NCBI GenBank assembly: GCA_947623655.1
Contig: CANQHG010000009.1
Location: forward strand, 1 to 58,553
Direction of reading: 5' to 3'
From: an uncultured Clostridia bacterium
GTDB lineage: Bacteria; Bacillota; Clostridia; Christensenellales; Borkfalkiaceae
DNA: 58,553 bases
Shown: piece after piece, positions 42,461-50,298 of the stretch
Position numbering within the stretch: position 1 is the stretch's first letter
Layout: each line of letters begins with the position of its first letter
Program-made: the position numbers and the translations under genes
The notes under the pieces: generated by a model
The model's input: the letters and a program-made list of their open reading frames with translations, nothing else
What the model was told of the DNA's origin: nothing
Databases searched by the model: none

Positions 42461-44227
42461 ATGGCATTGACCGAAAACAAGAAAGTTCTCGACTTTGTGA
42501 GAAAGAGCGCAGAGCTTGCCTGCCCCGACGAGATCGTCTGGATCGACGGAAGCGAAAGCCAGCTCGAAGAGCTGCGCCGCGAAGCCGTAAAAACGGGCGA
42601 AATGATAAAGCTCAACGCGGAGAAGCTCCCAGGCTGTTACTATCACCGCACGGCGGAAAACGACGTCGCCCGCGTGGAGGCGCGCACTTTCATCTGCTGC
42701 AAGAATAAGGACGACGCGGGTCCCGTCAATTATTGGATGGACCCCGCGGAAGCGTACGCAATGTGCGGCGAGATCGCCCGCGGCAAGATGAAAGGCCGCA
42801 CCATGTACGTCATCCCCTATTCGATGGGCGTCGTCGGCTCCCCCTTCTCCAAAATCGGCGTTGAAGTGACCGACTCCATCTACGTCGTCCTCAATATGGC
42901 GATCATGACGCGGGTCGGGACGGAATGCTACGATTACCTCGGAAGCGACGGCGATTTCATCAAGGGCTTCCACTGCAAGTGTGACGTCGACCCCGAAAAG
43001 CGCTACATCATGCACTTCCCCGAGGACGACACCATCATCTCGGTCAACTCCGCTTACGGCGGGAACGTACTGCTCGGAAAGAAGTGCTTCGCGCTCCGCA
43101 TCGCGTCCTGTCTCGGCAGAAAAGAGGGCTGGATGGCAGAGCACATGCTCATCCTCGGCGTGACGTTCCCCGACGGCAAAAAGAAATACCTCGCGGCGGC
43201 CTTCCCGTCCGCCTGCGGCAAGACCAATCTCGCCATGCTCATTCCGCCCAAACATTATCTCGAAAAGGGATATAAGATCGAGACCGTGGGCGACGATATC
43301 GCGTGGATCCGCCCCGGCAAGGATGGCAGACTCTGGGCGATCAACCCCGAAAACGGCTTCTTCGGCGTCGCGCCCGGCACGAACGAGAAGTCCAACCCCA
43401 ACGCTCTCGCGGCGACAAGGAAGGGCACGATCTTCACAAATGTCGCAATCGACCCCGCCGACAACACCGTCTGGTGGGAAGGGCTCACAAAGAAAGCGCC
43501 CGATCATCTCATCGATTGGCTCGGCAACCCGTGGACGCCCGACATGGGCACCAAGGCGGCGCACCCCAATTCCCGCTTTACCGCGCCCGCGACGGGCTGC
43601 CCCTGCCTCTCCCCCGAATTCGACTCCAAAGAGGGCGTTCCGCTCGACGCGATCGTCTTCGGCGGCAGAAGAGCGACAACGACCCCGCTCGTCTATCAGT
43701 CGTGGGATTGGAACCACGGGGTGTTTGTAGGTTCCATCATGAGCTCGGAGACGACGGCGGCGGCAACGGGCGCCGTGGGCGTTCTCCGTCACGACCCTAT
43801 GGCGATGAAGCCTTTCTGCGGCTACCATATGGCCGATTACTTCGGACATTGGATCGAAATGGGAAAGAAAATTACAAATCCGCCCAAGATCTTCAACGTG
43901 AACTGGTTCCGTCAGGATGAAAACGGTGAATTCCTCTGGCCCGGCTTCGGTGACAATATGCGCGTTCTCGAATGGATCTTCAAACGCTGCGACGACGCCG
44001 TGGACGCCGAGAAGACGGCGATCGGCTATGTTCCCTATGCGAAAGACATCGACCTCGAGGGACTCGACTACAGCCGCGAAACGCTCGAAAGCATTCTCTA
44101 CATCGACAAAAAACGTTGGTCCGCAGAGGCGGATGAGATCGCGGAATACTACAAGCAATTCGGCGACAGACTGCCGCGGGAACTCAAAGAAAGCCTTGAA
44201 ACGCTAAAAAAGAACTGCGAAGAATAA
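42461..44227 (+). CDS. pckG: phosphoenolpyruvate carboxykinase (GTP)
   Basis: This 588-residue protein has the length and motifs of the GTP-dependent class: P-loop FPSACGKTNLAML (about 250), the preceding GGNVLLGKKCFALRIAS with the reactive-type cysteine region, and the metal/OAA site around VGDDIAWI. It interconverts oxaloacetate + GTP and PEP + CO2 + GDP. In anaerobes it often runs towards oxaloacetate. An AGGAGG site precedes the ATG. It is monocistronic, with a terminator just after. Confidence 0.96.
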   Translation: MALTENKKVLDFVRKSAELACPDEIVWIDGSESQLEELRREAVKTGEMIKLNAEKLPGCYYHRTAENDVARVEARTFICCKNKDDAGPVNYWMDPAEAYAMCGEIARGKMKGRTMYVIPYSMGVVGSPFSKIGVEVTDSIYVVLNMAIMTRVGTECYDYLGSDGDFIKGFHCKCDVDPEKRYIMHFPEDDTIISVNSAYGGNVLLGKKCFALRIASCLGRKEGWMAEHMLILGVTFPDGKKKYLAAAFPSACGKTNLAMLIPPKHYLEKGYKIETVGDDIAWIRPGKDGRLWAINPENGFFGVAPGTNEKSNPNALAATRKGTIFTNVAIDPADNTVWWEGLTKKAPDHLIDWLGNPWTPDMGTKAAHPNSRFTAPATGCPCLSPEFDSKEGVPLDAIVFGGRRATTTPLVYQSWDWNHGVFVGSIMSSETTAAATGAVGVLRHDPMAMKPFCGYHMADYFGHWIEMGKKITNPPKIFNVNWFRQDENGEFLWPGFGDNMRVLEWIFKRCDDAVDAEKTAIGYVPYAKDIDLEGLDYSRETLESILYIDKKRWSAEADEIAEYYKQFGDRLPRELKESLETLKKNCEE

Positions 44228-44240
44228 GAGAATAAAAGCA

Positions 44241-44273
44241 AGAAACGGCTGCCGAAAGGCAGCCGTTTCTTTT
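44241..44273 (+). terminator. terminator of pckG
   Basis: AGAAACGGCTGCC-GAAA-GGCAGCCGTTTCT followed by TTT. A 13-bp stem with a GNRA loop, usable in both directions for the convergent XRE gene. Confidence 0.92.
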
Positions 44274-44285
44274 GTAAATGAGATA

Positions 44286-44501
44286 TTATACCGTTTCATC
44301 CAGGCCGAGGAGATAGTCGGCGGAGACGTGGAACAGACGGCACAAAAAGATGAGCTTTTCATAGTCAAGCTCGAGCACACCCGATTCATAACGCGCATAG
44401 GAAGGCTGAAGCATTCCCAACCGCTCCGCGACCTGCTTTTGCGTGAATCCTGCATATTTTCGGCTTTCCTGCAGCCTCTTTCCGACCTCGTTGCTTATCA
44501 T
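44286..44501 (-). CDS. XRE-family repressor (divergent pair, left)
   Basis: This 71-residue protein consists only of a Cro/CI-type helix-turn-helix (FTQKQVAERLGMLQPSYARY) plus the common C-terminal SADYLLGLDETV. It is divergently transcribed from another XRE gene. Its -10 TATAAT (44510-44515) lies inside operator 1 and only 8 nt before the ATG, so autorepression and a leaderless mRNA are predicted. Confidence 0.88.
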   Translation of the reverse strand: MISNEVGKRLQESRKYAGFTQKQVAERLGMLQPSYARYESGVLELDYEKLIFLCRLFHVSADYLLGLDETV

Positions 44502-44511
44502 TTTTGAAAAT

Positions 44512-44583
44512 TATAACAAAATTTGTTATAATTTGCTTGACTTATAACGATTATTGTTATACAATATAACGGATATGGTTATA
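44512..44583. promoter_or_regulatory. three TATAAC-N7-GTTATA operators between divergent XRE genes
   Basis: Operator 1 is 44512-44530 (within a longer AT palindrome), operator 2 is 44543-44561, operator 3 is 44565-44583. All three have identical half-sites and a 7-bp spacer. Centre spacings are 31 and 22 bp, close to three and two helical turns. Operator 1 covers the left -10 box, operator 2 fills the spacer of the right promoter, and operator 3 overlaps its -10 end and start site. Confidence 0.85.
44537..44565 (+). promoter_or_regulatory. promoter of the right XRE gene
   Basis: TTGACT (44537-44542), 17 bp made up by operator 2, TACAAT (44560-44565). Confidence 0.8.
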
Positions 44584-44591
44584 TATGAGAC

Positions 44592-44813
44592 TTGATTTTG
44601 GACATCGAAAGGTTTGGAAAGCGGCTTGAAAGAACGATCAGGGAAAAAGGATATATAAGATATGACTTTGCAAAACATGCGGGGATAAGGGTTTCTACGC
44701 TTTACGACATTTGCAGGTGCGGACGCCTTCCCTCAATGACCGTATTTCTTCGGTTCTTGGAGCTCCTGCACGTCAGTGCCGACATGCTCCTCGGAAACGA
44801 ACCATCAGAGTGA
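44592..44813 (+). CDS. XRE-family regulator (divergent pair, right)
   Basis: This 73-residue HTH protein has a recognition helix region HAGIRVSTLYDICRCGRLP and ends LHVSADMLLGNEPSE. It shares the C-terminal SADxLLG motif with the left repressor. The frame starts at TTG (44592) or TTG (44598); no ATG in frame and no strong ribosome binding site is visible, so expression may be low. Its predicted mRNA begins about 20 nt upstream. Confidence 0.75.
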   Translation: MILDIERFGKRLERTIREKGYIRYDFAKHAGIRVSTLYDICRCGRLPSMTVFLRFLELLHVSADMLLGNEPSE

Positions 44814-44911
44814 TTGCTCCCCTCCCGCTGAATGACGCATTGTCGGGGTCTTGGGCAGCGAGGCATTTCCAATAACGCCCCGCCACTATTTCTAATGCTT
44901 AATTCCTAATT

Positions 44912-45029
44912 AAAAAAGCGCCCGCGGTCGAAATGCCGCGGGCGGGTAAACCGTACGAAATGACTTTTATTGGGGGAAAGACATGTTTCTATGCGATTTA
45001 CCTTCTTTCGCCTTTTTTCGGCGGAAGAT
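44912..45029 (-). ncRNA. candidate small RNA of about 118 nt
   Basis: A perfect minus-strand promoter (45036-45064) predicts transcription from about 45029. A strong intrinsic terminator (CGCCCGCGG 44919-44927 / CCGCGGGCG 44936-44944, then T6) ends it near 44912. There is no credible ORF in between (a five-codon ATG frame lacks a well-placed ribosome binding site). The region 44814-44911 shows no gene. Confidence 0.55.
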
Positions 45030-45035
45030 ATTTCC

Positions 45036-45089
45036 ATTATAATCGTATAATATACGATTGTCAAGCAAAAAATCGTACATTGTGCGATA
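45036..45089. promoter_or_regulatory. sRNA promoter with embedded palindrome, plus second palindrome
   Basis: Minus-strand TTGACA (45059-45064), 17 bp, TATAAT (45036-45041). The spacer holds the perfect palindrome AATCGTATA-A-TATACGATT (45041-45059). A related imperfect palindrome AATCGTACA-T-TGTGCGATA lies at 45071-45089, centred 30 bp away and 36 bp before the third XRE gene. They are likely operators for that XRE protein. Confidence 0.7.
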
Positions 45090-45124
45090 TTTTTTTATGA
45101 AAAATAAAAATTTCGGGGGAAATT

Positions 45125-45337
45125 ATGGAACTGAAAGACATTCAGCGGCGCTTGAGGGAGTGCGTCGCGGCAAGCGGGATCCCGCAAAAGGAGATCGCAA
45201 AGGGAATTGGCGTGTCTGCGCAGACGGTTTCGAAATACATGAAAAAAGACGTCTTTCCCGCGCTCGACACGTTTGCCAAACTGTGTGCGCTTCTCGACGT
45301 CAGATCGGATTACATTCTGGGCATTGCCGAGTACTGA
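45125..45337 (+). CDS. XRE-family regulator, third copy
   Basis: This 70-residue HTH protein (starts MELKDIQRRLRECVAASGIP) has a recognition helix KEIAKGIGVSAQTVSKYMKK and ends RSDYILGIAEY. A GGGGG site precedes the ATG. Palindromes at 45041-45089 lie between it and a divergent small RNA, so it probably represses both. A plus-strand -10/-35 pair for itself is not clear. Confidence 0.85.
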   Translation: MELKDIQRRLRECVAASGIPQKEIAKGIGVSAQTVSKYMKKDVFPALDTFAKLCALLDVRSDYILGIAEY

Positions 45338-45368
45338 AAAAATTTTCGGAAAATTTTTCGGAAAACTA

Positions 45369-45396
45369 TTGACAAATCGGAAATCTATGATATACT
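45369..45396 (+). promoter_or_regulatory. promoter of the large ncRNA
   Basis: TTGACA (45369-45374), 16 bp, TATACT (45391-45396). It is strong and has no ORF with a proper start behind it. Confidence 0.8.
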
Positions 45397-45402
45397 AAAG
45401 CC

Positions 45403-45770
45403 AGAAAGAGAAAAGAAGTAACAATTTTTGTGAGTATCTTTCATGAAAGATGTGCGGGCGGAAAAGCTCGCAGTCCGCAGGGAAGCCGATGAGGGAAGGC
45501 AAGGCTTCCGAAAAAAATTCATATCGGGAGGTACAACGATATGACCACACTCCACGGATGGGGAACGACCCAATAAAGGAGGAAAAGACCAATGTACCAT
45601 TATATGATAAGGGCGGAAAAGCGACTTTGAAGTGAGCGCGGCGATGGGAAAACGCCGCATGGGCCGAGGCCCGAACAATGAGTGAAGTCGAGAAATGCCC
45701 GATATGGACATCGCCCGACAACTGAATCAACGAACTTGGCCCCCGTGCGGTTGCGCGGGGGCGCATTCGT
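45403..45770 (+). ncRNA. candidate structured non-coding RNA, about 370 nt
   Basis: No protein-coding frame makes sense here, but stems are abundant. GGAAGCC (45481) pairs with GGCTTCC (45503). CATATCG (45520) pairs with CGATATG (45537), with loop GGAG (45527) able to pair with CTCC (45550), an H-type pseudoknot. GCGGCG (45638) pairs with CGCCGC (45653), and GGGCC-GA-GGCCC is at 45661-45672. The 3' end is a long GC hairpin (45739-45762) with a weak T tail. It lacks tmRNA, RNase P, SRP and 6S landmarks. Resemblance to the raiA motif of Clostridia is possible but from memory only. Confidence 0.65.
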
Positions 45771-45793
45771 TTTCCGCAAAAATTCCGCAGGGG

Positions 45794-46864
45794 CTAACGC
45801 TTTCCCCCTTTTCCCGTAAAGACGGGGCTCTGTAGGATCCCCGTGGTGAGAGTGGGTTTGGGAGATTGTGTTTTCAGCCCCTCCTCAATGAGCGAGAGCA
45901 AAAAATTTTTGGAGTCCGTCAGCGTTTTGCCGAACAGATAGCACGAGAGCGACCCCGGAACGGTATTGAGTTCATTGAAATACACATTATTCCCAACGAG
46001 CAGGAAATCCGCCCGCACGACGCCCTTTGCGCGGAAACTCTCATACAGCAACTTCGTGCAATTTTGCACAATATCTGCGATTTTTTGCGGAATATCCGCG
46101 GGAATCTGAGAGCGTTTCCCCTCACCGCCCTCATATTTTTCCCTGAAAGAGAGAATGTCGTCGCGGGAAAACACTTCTTCCACGGGCGAGAGGCGAATTT
46201 CGCCGTCGATACGGCAGGCGGCGCAGTTTAAATCGCGTTTTTCGCGCACATATGGTTCAATTAACGCCGAACGGTCGAGCGAAAAGGCAAGAGAGAGCGC
46301 CTGTTGAAGCTCCTCCCCGTCTCGGGCGACTTTGATGCCGATGCTCGAGCCCAGCCGCGCGGGCTTTACGATGACGGGGAACGGAAAGGGCGGCGCCGTG
46401 AACTTTTCTCCCTCATACACGGTTACGCCGTCGAGGACGGGCAACCCCAAGCCCCGTGCCATCGCCTTGGAGAGCGATTTGTCCATAAAGACAGACGAGA
46501 GCGCGGTATCTGCCGAAGCGCATGCGATGCCGTACCACTTGATCAGAGCGGAGAGCGTGCCGTCTTCGCCGTACCCCCCGTGGCAGCAGTTGAGTGCGAC
46601 GCCGACGGGGATCTTTTTATGTCCTTTCGGAATTTCCAGCCCGCCGTCGCAAAAGCGCAACTCTTTCCACTTCTTAGAAAAGGTCCCGAAGTCCGTCACC
46701 GCGCGCATTTCTCCCGTATACATCTTGTTTTCGCGGGTGAGGTATACGGGAAGAACGTCGCGGTCCGCCCCGCGCAACAAATTGGTGCACAGCATGCCCG
46801 TGATGACGGAAATCTCGTGTTCGTTGGAATTTCCGCCGAAGAAAACGGCAATTTTTTTTGTCAT
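45794..46864 (-). CDS. ddl: D-alanine--D-alanine ligase
   Basis: This 356-residue ATP-grasp enzyme has the N-terminal FFGGNSNEHEISVITG, the CCHGGYGEDG loop, PVIVKPARLGSSIGIK for ATP and the C-terminal NELNTVPGSL metal/D-Ala site. It makes D-Ala-D-Ala for peptidoglycan precursors. A GGAGG site precedes the ATG. The next step's gene, murF-like, lies upstream on the same strand, separated by 0.73 kb of repeats. Confidence 0.95.
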   Translation of the reverse strand: MTKKIAVFFGGNSNEHEISVITGMLCTNLLRGADRDVLPVYLTRENKMYTGEMRAVTDFGTFSKKWKELRFCDGGLEIPKGHKKIPVGVALNCCHGGYGEDGTLSALIKWYGIACASADTALSSVFMDKSLSKAMARGLGLPVLDGVTVYEGEKFTAPPFPFPVIVKPARLGSSIGIKVARDGEELQQALSLAFSLDRSALIEPYVREKRDLNCAACRIDGEIRLSPVEEVFSRDDILSFREKYEGGEGKRSQIPADIPQKIADIVQNCTKLLYESFRAKGVVRADFLLVGNNVYFNELNTVPGSLSCYLFGKTLTDSKNFLLSLIEEGLKTQSPKPTLTTGILQSPVFTGKGGKR

Positions 46865-46969
46865 AAAAAAACACCTCCGAGTTGATTTTTCCTCTTTGGT
46901 GATTTGCGTGTTGTATTCTGGAGAAAACGTGCTTTCTCCCCTTTCAGAAAACTTGATTTCTCATAATCC

Positions 46970-47380
46970 CGCAGGGGGGTGAAGCGCCTCGGACTCGTCG
47001 CCGCACGAGCGCGTTTTACGCTTTTCTTGCGAAGAGCTCTGTTCGCTCTCGGCGTCTCCTCTTTCCAAAAAATCTTGCTTCGCAATCTTTTTTGGAAGTC
47101 CTATGCTTTTCGTAGGCCGCTCGCCGAGTAAAGAAATGTTCGAAACCATTCCAAAATTGCGGCGCGTGGCGGGGTTCCCCCGCCTAAGCGCACCCTATTT
47201 GGTACCCTACGGGAACCTTATTGTCCTTGCATATAACGCTTCCGCGGCCAACCCGATTGATGAACGGGGAAGGTTCGCTCGAACACTTTCTTTTTGTAGG
47301 CCCGCGAGATTCTTCGCTTCGCTCAGAATGACGCGCGGGGCAGAATGACGCGCGGGCGAACTCCCTACGCGTCCGCGGGC
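46970..47380 (+). repeat. repeat-filled gap between ddl and murF
   Basis: No gene is visible. It contains AAAATCTTGCTTCGCAATCT palindromic sequence, a GAAATGTTCGAAACCATTCC phrase shared with R2, and a TTCGCTTCGCTCAGAATGAC stretch with two 17-bp units like those at 21896-21943. The first 100 bp upstream of ddl (46865-46969) has no clear promoter. Confidence 0.6.
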
Positions 47381-47587
47381 CGAGCAAAGAAATGTTCGAA
47401 ACCATTCCAACATCACGTGCCTTAGGCGGAATTTACTTCCGCCGTGGGCGACACAATTCGGCGCATACCTGCGCCTCGTTGTCTTTCAAGGATGCATCGT
47501 TCGTGGGGTGATAAGGCTCGGAAATGCAATAAGCCGACCCCTCGAACGATTTGTTTTCGCAGAAAACAAATCGTTCGAAATAATTCC
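47381..47587 (+). repeat. dispersed repeat R2, copy next to murF
   Basis: Third R2 copy. The end hairpin CGAACGATTTGTTTTC-GCA-GAAAACAAATCGTTCG is perfect. It ends 11 bp from the murF-like stop codon. Confidence 0.8.
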
Positions 47588-47597
47588 GAAATTCCTT

Positions 47598-49175
47598 TCA
47601 ATACTTATCCGGCAAATCGTTTAAAAAGAGTACGGTGTCGCCTACTTGCAAAATCTCGCTGAGAACGATCTGCGCGGCCGCAAGCGTCGGGACGATCTTG
47701 AGTTTTTCCTCGTCTCCGCCGTTCTCCTTATAGCCGTTGCGGACGGCGAGCACGCGCGTCTCGCCCACGAGAACGACCGTATCCAGCCCGACAAGTTCTC
47801 TGCCGAGCGCCTCGTTTGCCTCTTCGTCGAGTTCACCGAGCTCCACAAGCCCGGGAGTGACGATCACCTTTTTCCCCGCCGAAAGTCTGAGCACTTCCAC
47901 GGCGTTTTTCGCGCCCGCAGGATTGGAATTATAGCTGTCGTCCAGAATGACGACCCCGCCGCTCTCCGACCGTTCGAGCCTGTGCGGCACGGGATTGAGG
48001 CGCGGAATTGCCGCCACGATCTCTTCGAACGTCATACCGAGCATATAGCAAAGCGCGGCCGAAATGGCGATGTCCTCCGCGGCATGACGGCCGAGAAGCC
48101 GCGTCTCAACAACCGCCCTGTTTTCCCCGATAACGAGCGTAAACGTTGTTTTATCGCAACATATGTCGATGTTTTCTGCCTTGAAATCTCTTCCCGCCGC
48201 GAATGCGTCTTCGCGCATCGAAGCGACGCTCTCTCCCAGAACGACCTTTTCCGCCGCCCGCGCGAGCTCGCCCTTTTCGCGCATGATGTTTTCAAGACTT
48301 TTAAACGTTTCGAGGTGCTGTGCGCACACGCCCGTCACGACGCCGACGGACGGCTTCACCATCTCGCAGAGTTCTTTTATGTCGCCGACGTGCCGCGCCC
48401 CCATCTCGGCGAGGAAAATATCGCAGTCGAGCCCCCCGTTGTTGACGGTTTTGGCGATGCCGATGGGAGTATTATAGGAAGCGGGCGTGGCGATGACCCT
48501 GAATTTTCCGGAGAGCATCTGCGCGGCGTACGTCTTGACGCTCGTCTTGCCGAAACTGCCCGTGACGCCGACCTTGATGCAGGCGCTCTCTGCAAGCGCA
48601 CGCGCCGCCTTTTTGATGAAATACCTGCCGCGGGGGATCTCATACGCTTTCATGACGCAGTTCGCCGCCGCGACGAATGCAAACAGCAGGGCGGGAAAGA
48701 GGCCGACGGGCGCCATTCTGAGCGCCAGGGCCAGGGGATGGCCGATCGCCTCTTCGGCGCAGAAGAGCCCGATCCCGCAGCCGAAAAGAGCGGCGAAAAT
48801 CAAAAGATATGTGCAAATGAAGAGCCTTATGAGGCGTTTCGTGAAGTCCACGGGGACCTTTAACGCCTTTCGGAATGCAAACGCAAACAACGCGCACAGC
48901 CCGATGTAGCCCGCCGCCTCGATGATCTCCGCAAAGGCGCCCAAAAAGGAGAAACACAGCCCGAGAAGAGCCGTGATGAGCACGACGCAGAGTGCGAGGA
49001 GCTGATATCTGCGGCGAAGCATGTTCTTCTTTTTTACATACCACTTTACAGCGTCCCCGCTCGCATAATTCTCCTGTTGCAATATGCCGAAGAGGGGCAG
49101 TGCGCAATACGACAAGATCGCGGAAAAGGCCGCGGAATACGTCGCTATGATGAGAAACTCGGTTGTGTTTGGCAT
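47598..49175 (-). CDS. murF: membrane-anchored MurF-like ligase
   Basis: The protein has 525 residues. The first 180 or so form several membrane helices (ALCVVLITALLGLCFSF, LFICTYLLIFAALFGCGIGL). The rest is a Mur ligase: P-loop GVTGSFGKTSVKT, AEMGARHVGDI, and the C-terminal ligase domain (VVILDDSYNSNPAGAKNAVE). MurF adds D-Ala-D-Ala to the UDP-MurNAc tripeptide. Usual MurF lacks the membrane region, but this extended form is known in Clostridia. The neighbouring ddl fits. GAGGAG precedes the ATG; the 3' end of the hydrolase gene overlaps its start by 31 bp. Confidence 0.85.
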   Translation of the reverse strand: MPNTTEFLIIATYSAAFSAILSYCALPLFGILQQENYASGDAVKWYVKKKNMLRRRYQLLALCVVLITALLGLCFSFLGAFAEIIEAAGYIGLCALFAFAFRKALKVPVDFTKRLIRLFICTYLLIFAALFGCGIGLFCAEEAIGHPLALALRMAPVGLFPALLFAFVAAANCVMKAYEIPRGRYFIKKAARALAESACIKVGVTGSFGKTSVKTYAAQMLSGKFRVIATPASYNTPIGIAKTVNNGGLDCDIFLAEMGARHVGDIKELCEMVKPSVGVVTGVCAQHLETFKSLENIMREKGELARAAEKVVLGESVASMREDAFAAGRDFKAENIDICCDKTTFTLVIGENRAVVETRLLGRHAAEDIAISAALCYMLGMTFEEIVAAIPRLNPVPHRLERSESGGVVILDDSYNSNPAGAKNAVEVLRLSAGKKVIVTPGLVELGELDEEANEALGRELVGLDTVVLVGETRVLAVRNGYKENGGDEEKLKIVPTLAAAQIVLSEILQVGDTVLFLNDLPDKY

Positions 49176-49867
49176 CGTAAAAACTCCTCTGCCGCCAAAT
49201 TGAAGGCAAGCGGGTCATCCAAAAAGGGAAAATGGCCGCAGTTTTTCAGGATCTTCAGCCGACTTCCCGAAATTTTTTCAAGGTAGATACGGATCGACGA
49301 GAGCGGGACCTCTTCATCTTTCTCCCCGTGCAGAAACAGCACAGGCGCGGAGATCTTTGCGGCGGTCTCCCTCAGATCTTCGTTGACGATCTTTTTGTAG
49401 CTCTCCCGCATGACGGGGGAAAGCGTTTTATACTCCGCGCTCCCGAAGTGTTTTTCGGCGAATTTCGGCGCGATCTTCTTGCAAATTTTATAACTTTTCA
49501 CGCGAAAACGGTAACATATGTTGCGCTTTTTTACGATTCCCGCACAGCCCGTGAGCACGGCGCGGGAGAAAAGGCCATCCGCGAGAAGTTTTACCGCCAC
49601 TCTCCCCCCGAACGAATGTGCGATGAGGCGGGGACGGTCGAGGCCGAGCTCTTTTACGGCGTTCTTCGTCCAGTCGGCATAGTCGCCGACCGACCAGGGC
49701 GCGGCAAGCGCTTCCGCCTGCCCCATCCCGGGGAAATCGAGGGCGGTAACGCGGTAAAACTGCGAAAAATACTTTATCTGCGGGTAAAAACACTCCTTTG
49801 AGGCAAGATATCCGTGCAAAAACAAGAGATCTTCTCCCGTTCCGCACCGCAAATAAGAGAGACTCAA
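49145..49867 (-). CDS. alpha/beta-hydrolase
   Basis: This 240-residue protein has LLFLHGYLASKE (oxyanion loop), nucleophile elbow AHSFGGRVA, an Asp in LFLHGEKDEEVP and a catalytic-type His in CGHFPFLDD. The substrate is unknown. It begins with TTG overlapping the rimI stop (TTGA) behind an AGGAG site. It overlaps the murF-like start, so it is translationally coupled to cell-wall synthesis genes. Confidence 0.88.
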   Translation of the reverse strand: MSLSYLRCGTGEDLLFLHGYLASKECFYPQIKYFSQFYRVTALDFPGMGQAEALAAPWSVGDYADWTKNAVKELGLDRPRLIAHSFGGRVAVKLLADGLFSRAVLTGCAGIVKKRNICYRFRVKSYKICKKIAPKFAEKHFGSAEYKTLSPVMRESYKKIVNEDLRETAAKISAPVLFLHGEKDEEVPLSSIRIYLEKISGSRLKILKNCGHFPFLDDPLAFNLAAEEFLRCQTQPSFSS

Positions 49868-50298
49868 TCAAGCTCCTTTACCATGACAACGGCGTCTTCT
49901 CCGTCGGGATAATAGCGGGTGCGGCAGTAAAGGCCGCAGAACCCGTTTTTCAGGTACAAGATCTGCGCGGGGGCGTTGGAGACGCGGACTTCGAGAAATA
50001 CTTTTTTTACGCCCCTCTCCCGCGCTTTTTCGATCAGCGCTTCCAGCACGGCCCTGCCCCGCCCGCAACGGCGGTACATTTCGCTCACCGCGACGAGCTG
50101 GATCTCCGCTTCATCCATGACGACGCTCATGCCGCCGTAGGCGACGACATTTCCATCTTCCTCGAGGAGAATGCCGACAAAGCGATCGGATAAAAAGGAG
50201 TCGGCGAGCATGCGCCGCGTCCACGGGTCCGAAAAACATTCCTCTTCGATGGCGGCGATCTGGTCGAGATCGCCGACCGTCCATGTCCGCATGCTCAT
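49864..50298 (-). CDS. rimI: ribosomal-protein-alanine N-acetyltransferase RimI
   Basis: This 144-residue GNAT protein has AEIQLVAVSEMYRRCGRGRA (acetyl-CoA motif A) and FLEVRVSNAPAQILYLKNGF (motif B), both typical of RimI. It acetylates the N-terminus of S18 or related substrates. The ATG at 50298 overlaps the tsaB stop (ATGA). The order tsaE-tsaB-rimI is the classical one. Confidence 0.92.
   Translation of the reverse strand: MSMRTWTVGDLDQIAAIEEECFSDPWTRRMLADSFLSDRFVGILLEEDGNVVAYGGMSVVMDEAEIQLVAVSEMYRRCGRGRAVLEALIEKARERGVKKVFLEVRVSNAPAQILYLKNGFCGLYCRTRYYPDGEDAVVMVKELD

Noticed and set aside
42323..44158. 611-codon open frame on the minus strand opposite pckG
   Set aside because: It is the antisense shadow of a clearly real PEPCK gene; composition and lack of any motif or start site make it non-coding.
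45450..45635. 61-codon frame inside the large ncRNA
   Set aside because: No ribosome binding site; it crosses several strong stems, and the residues look random.
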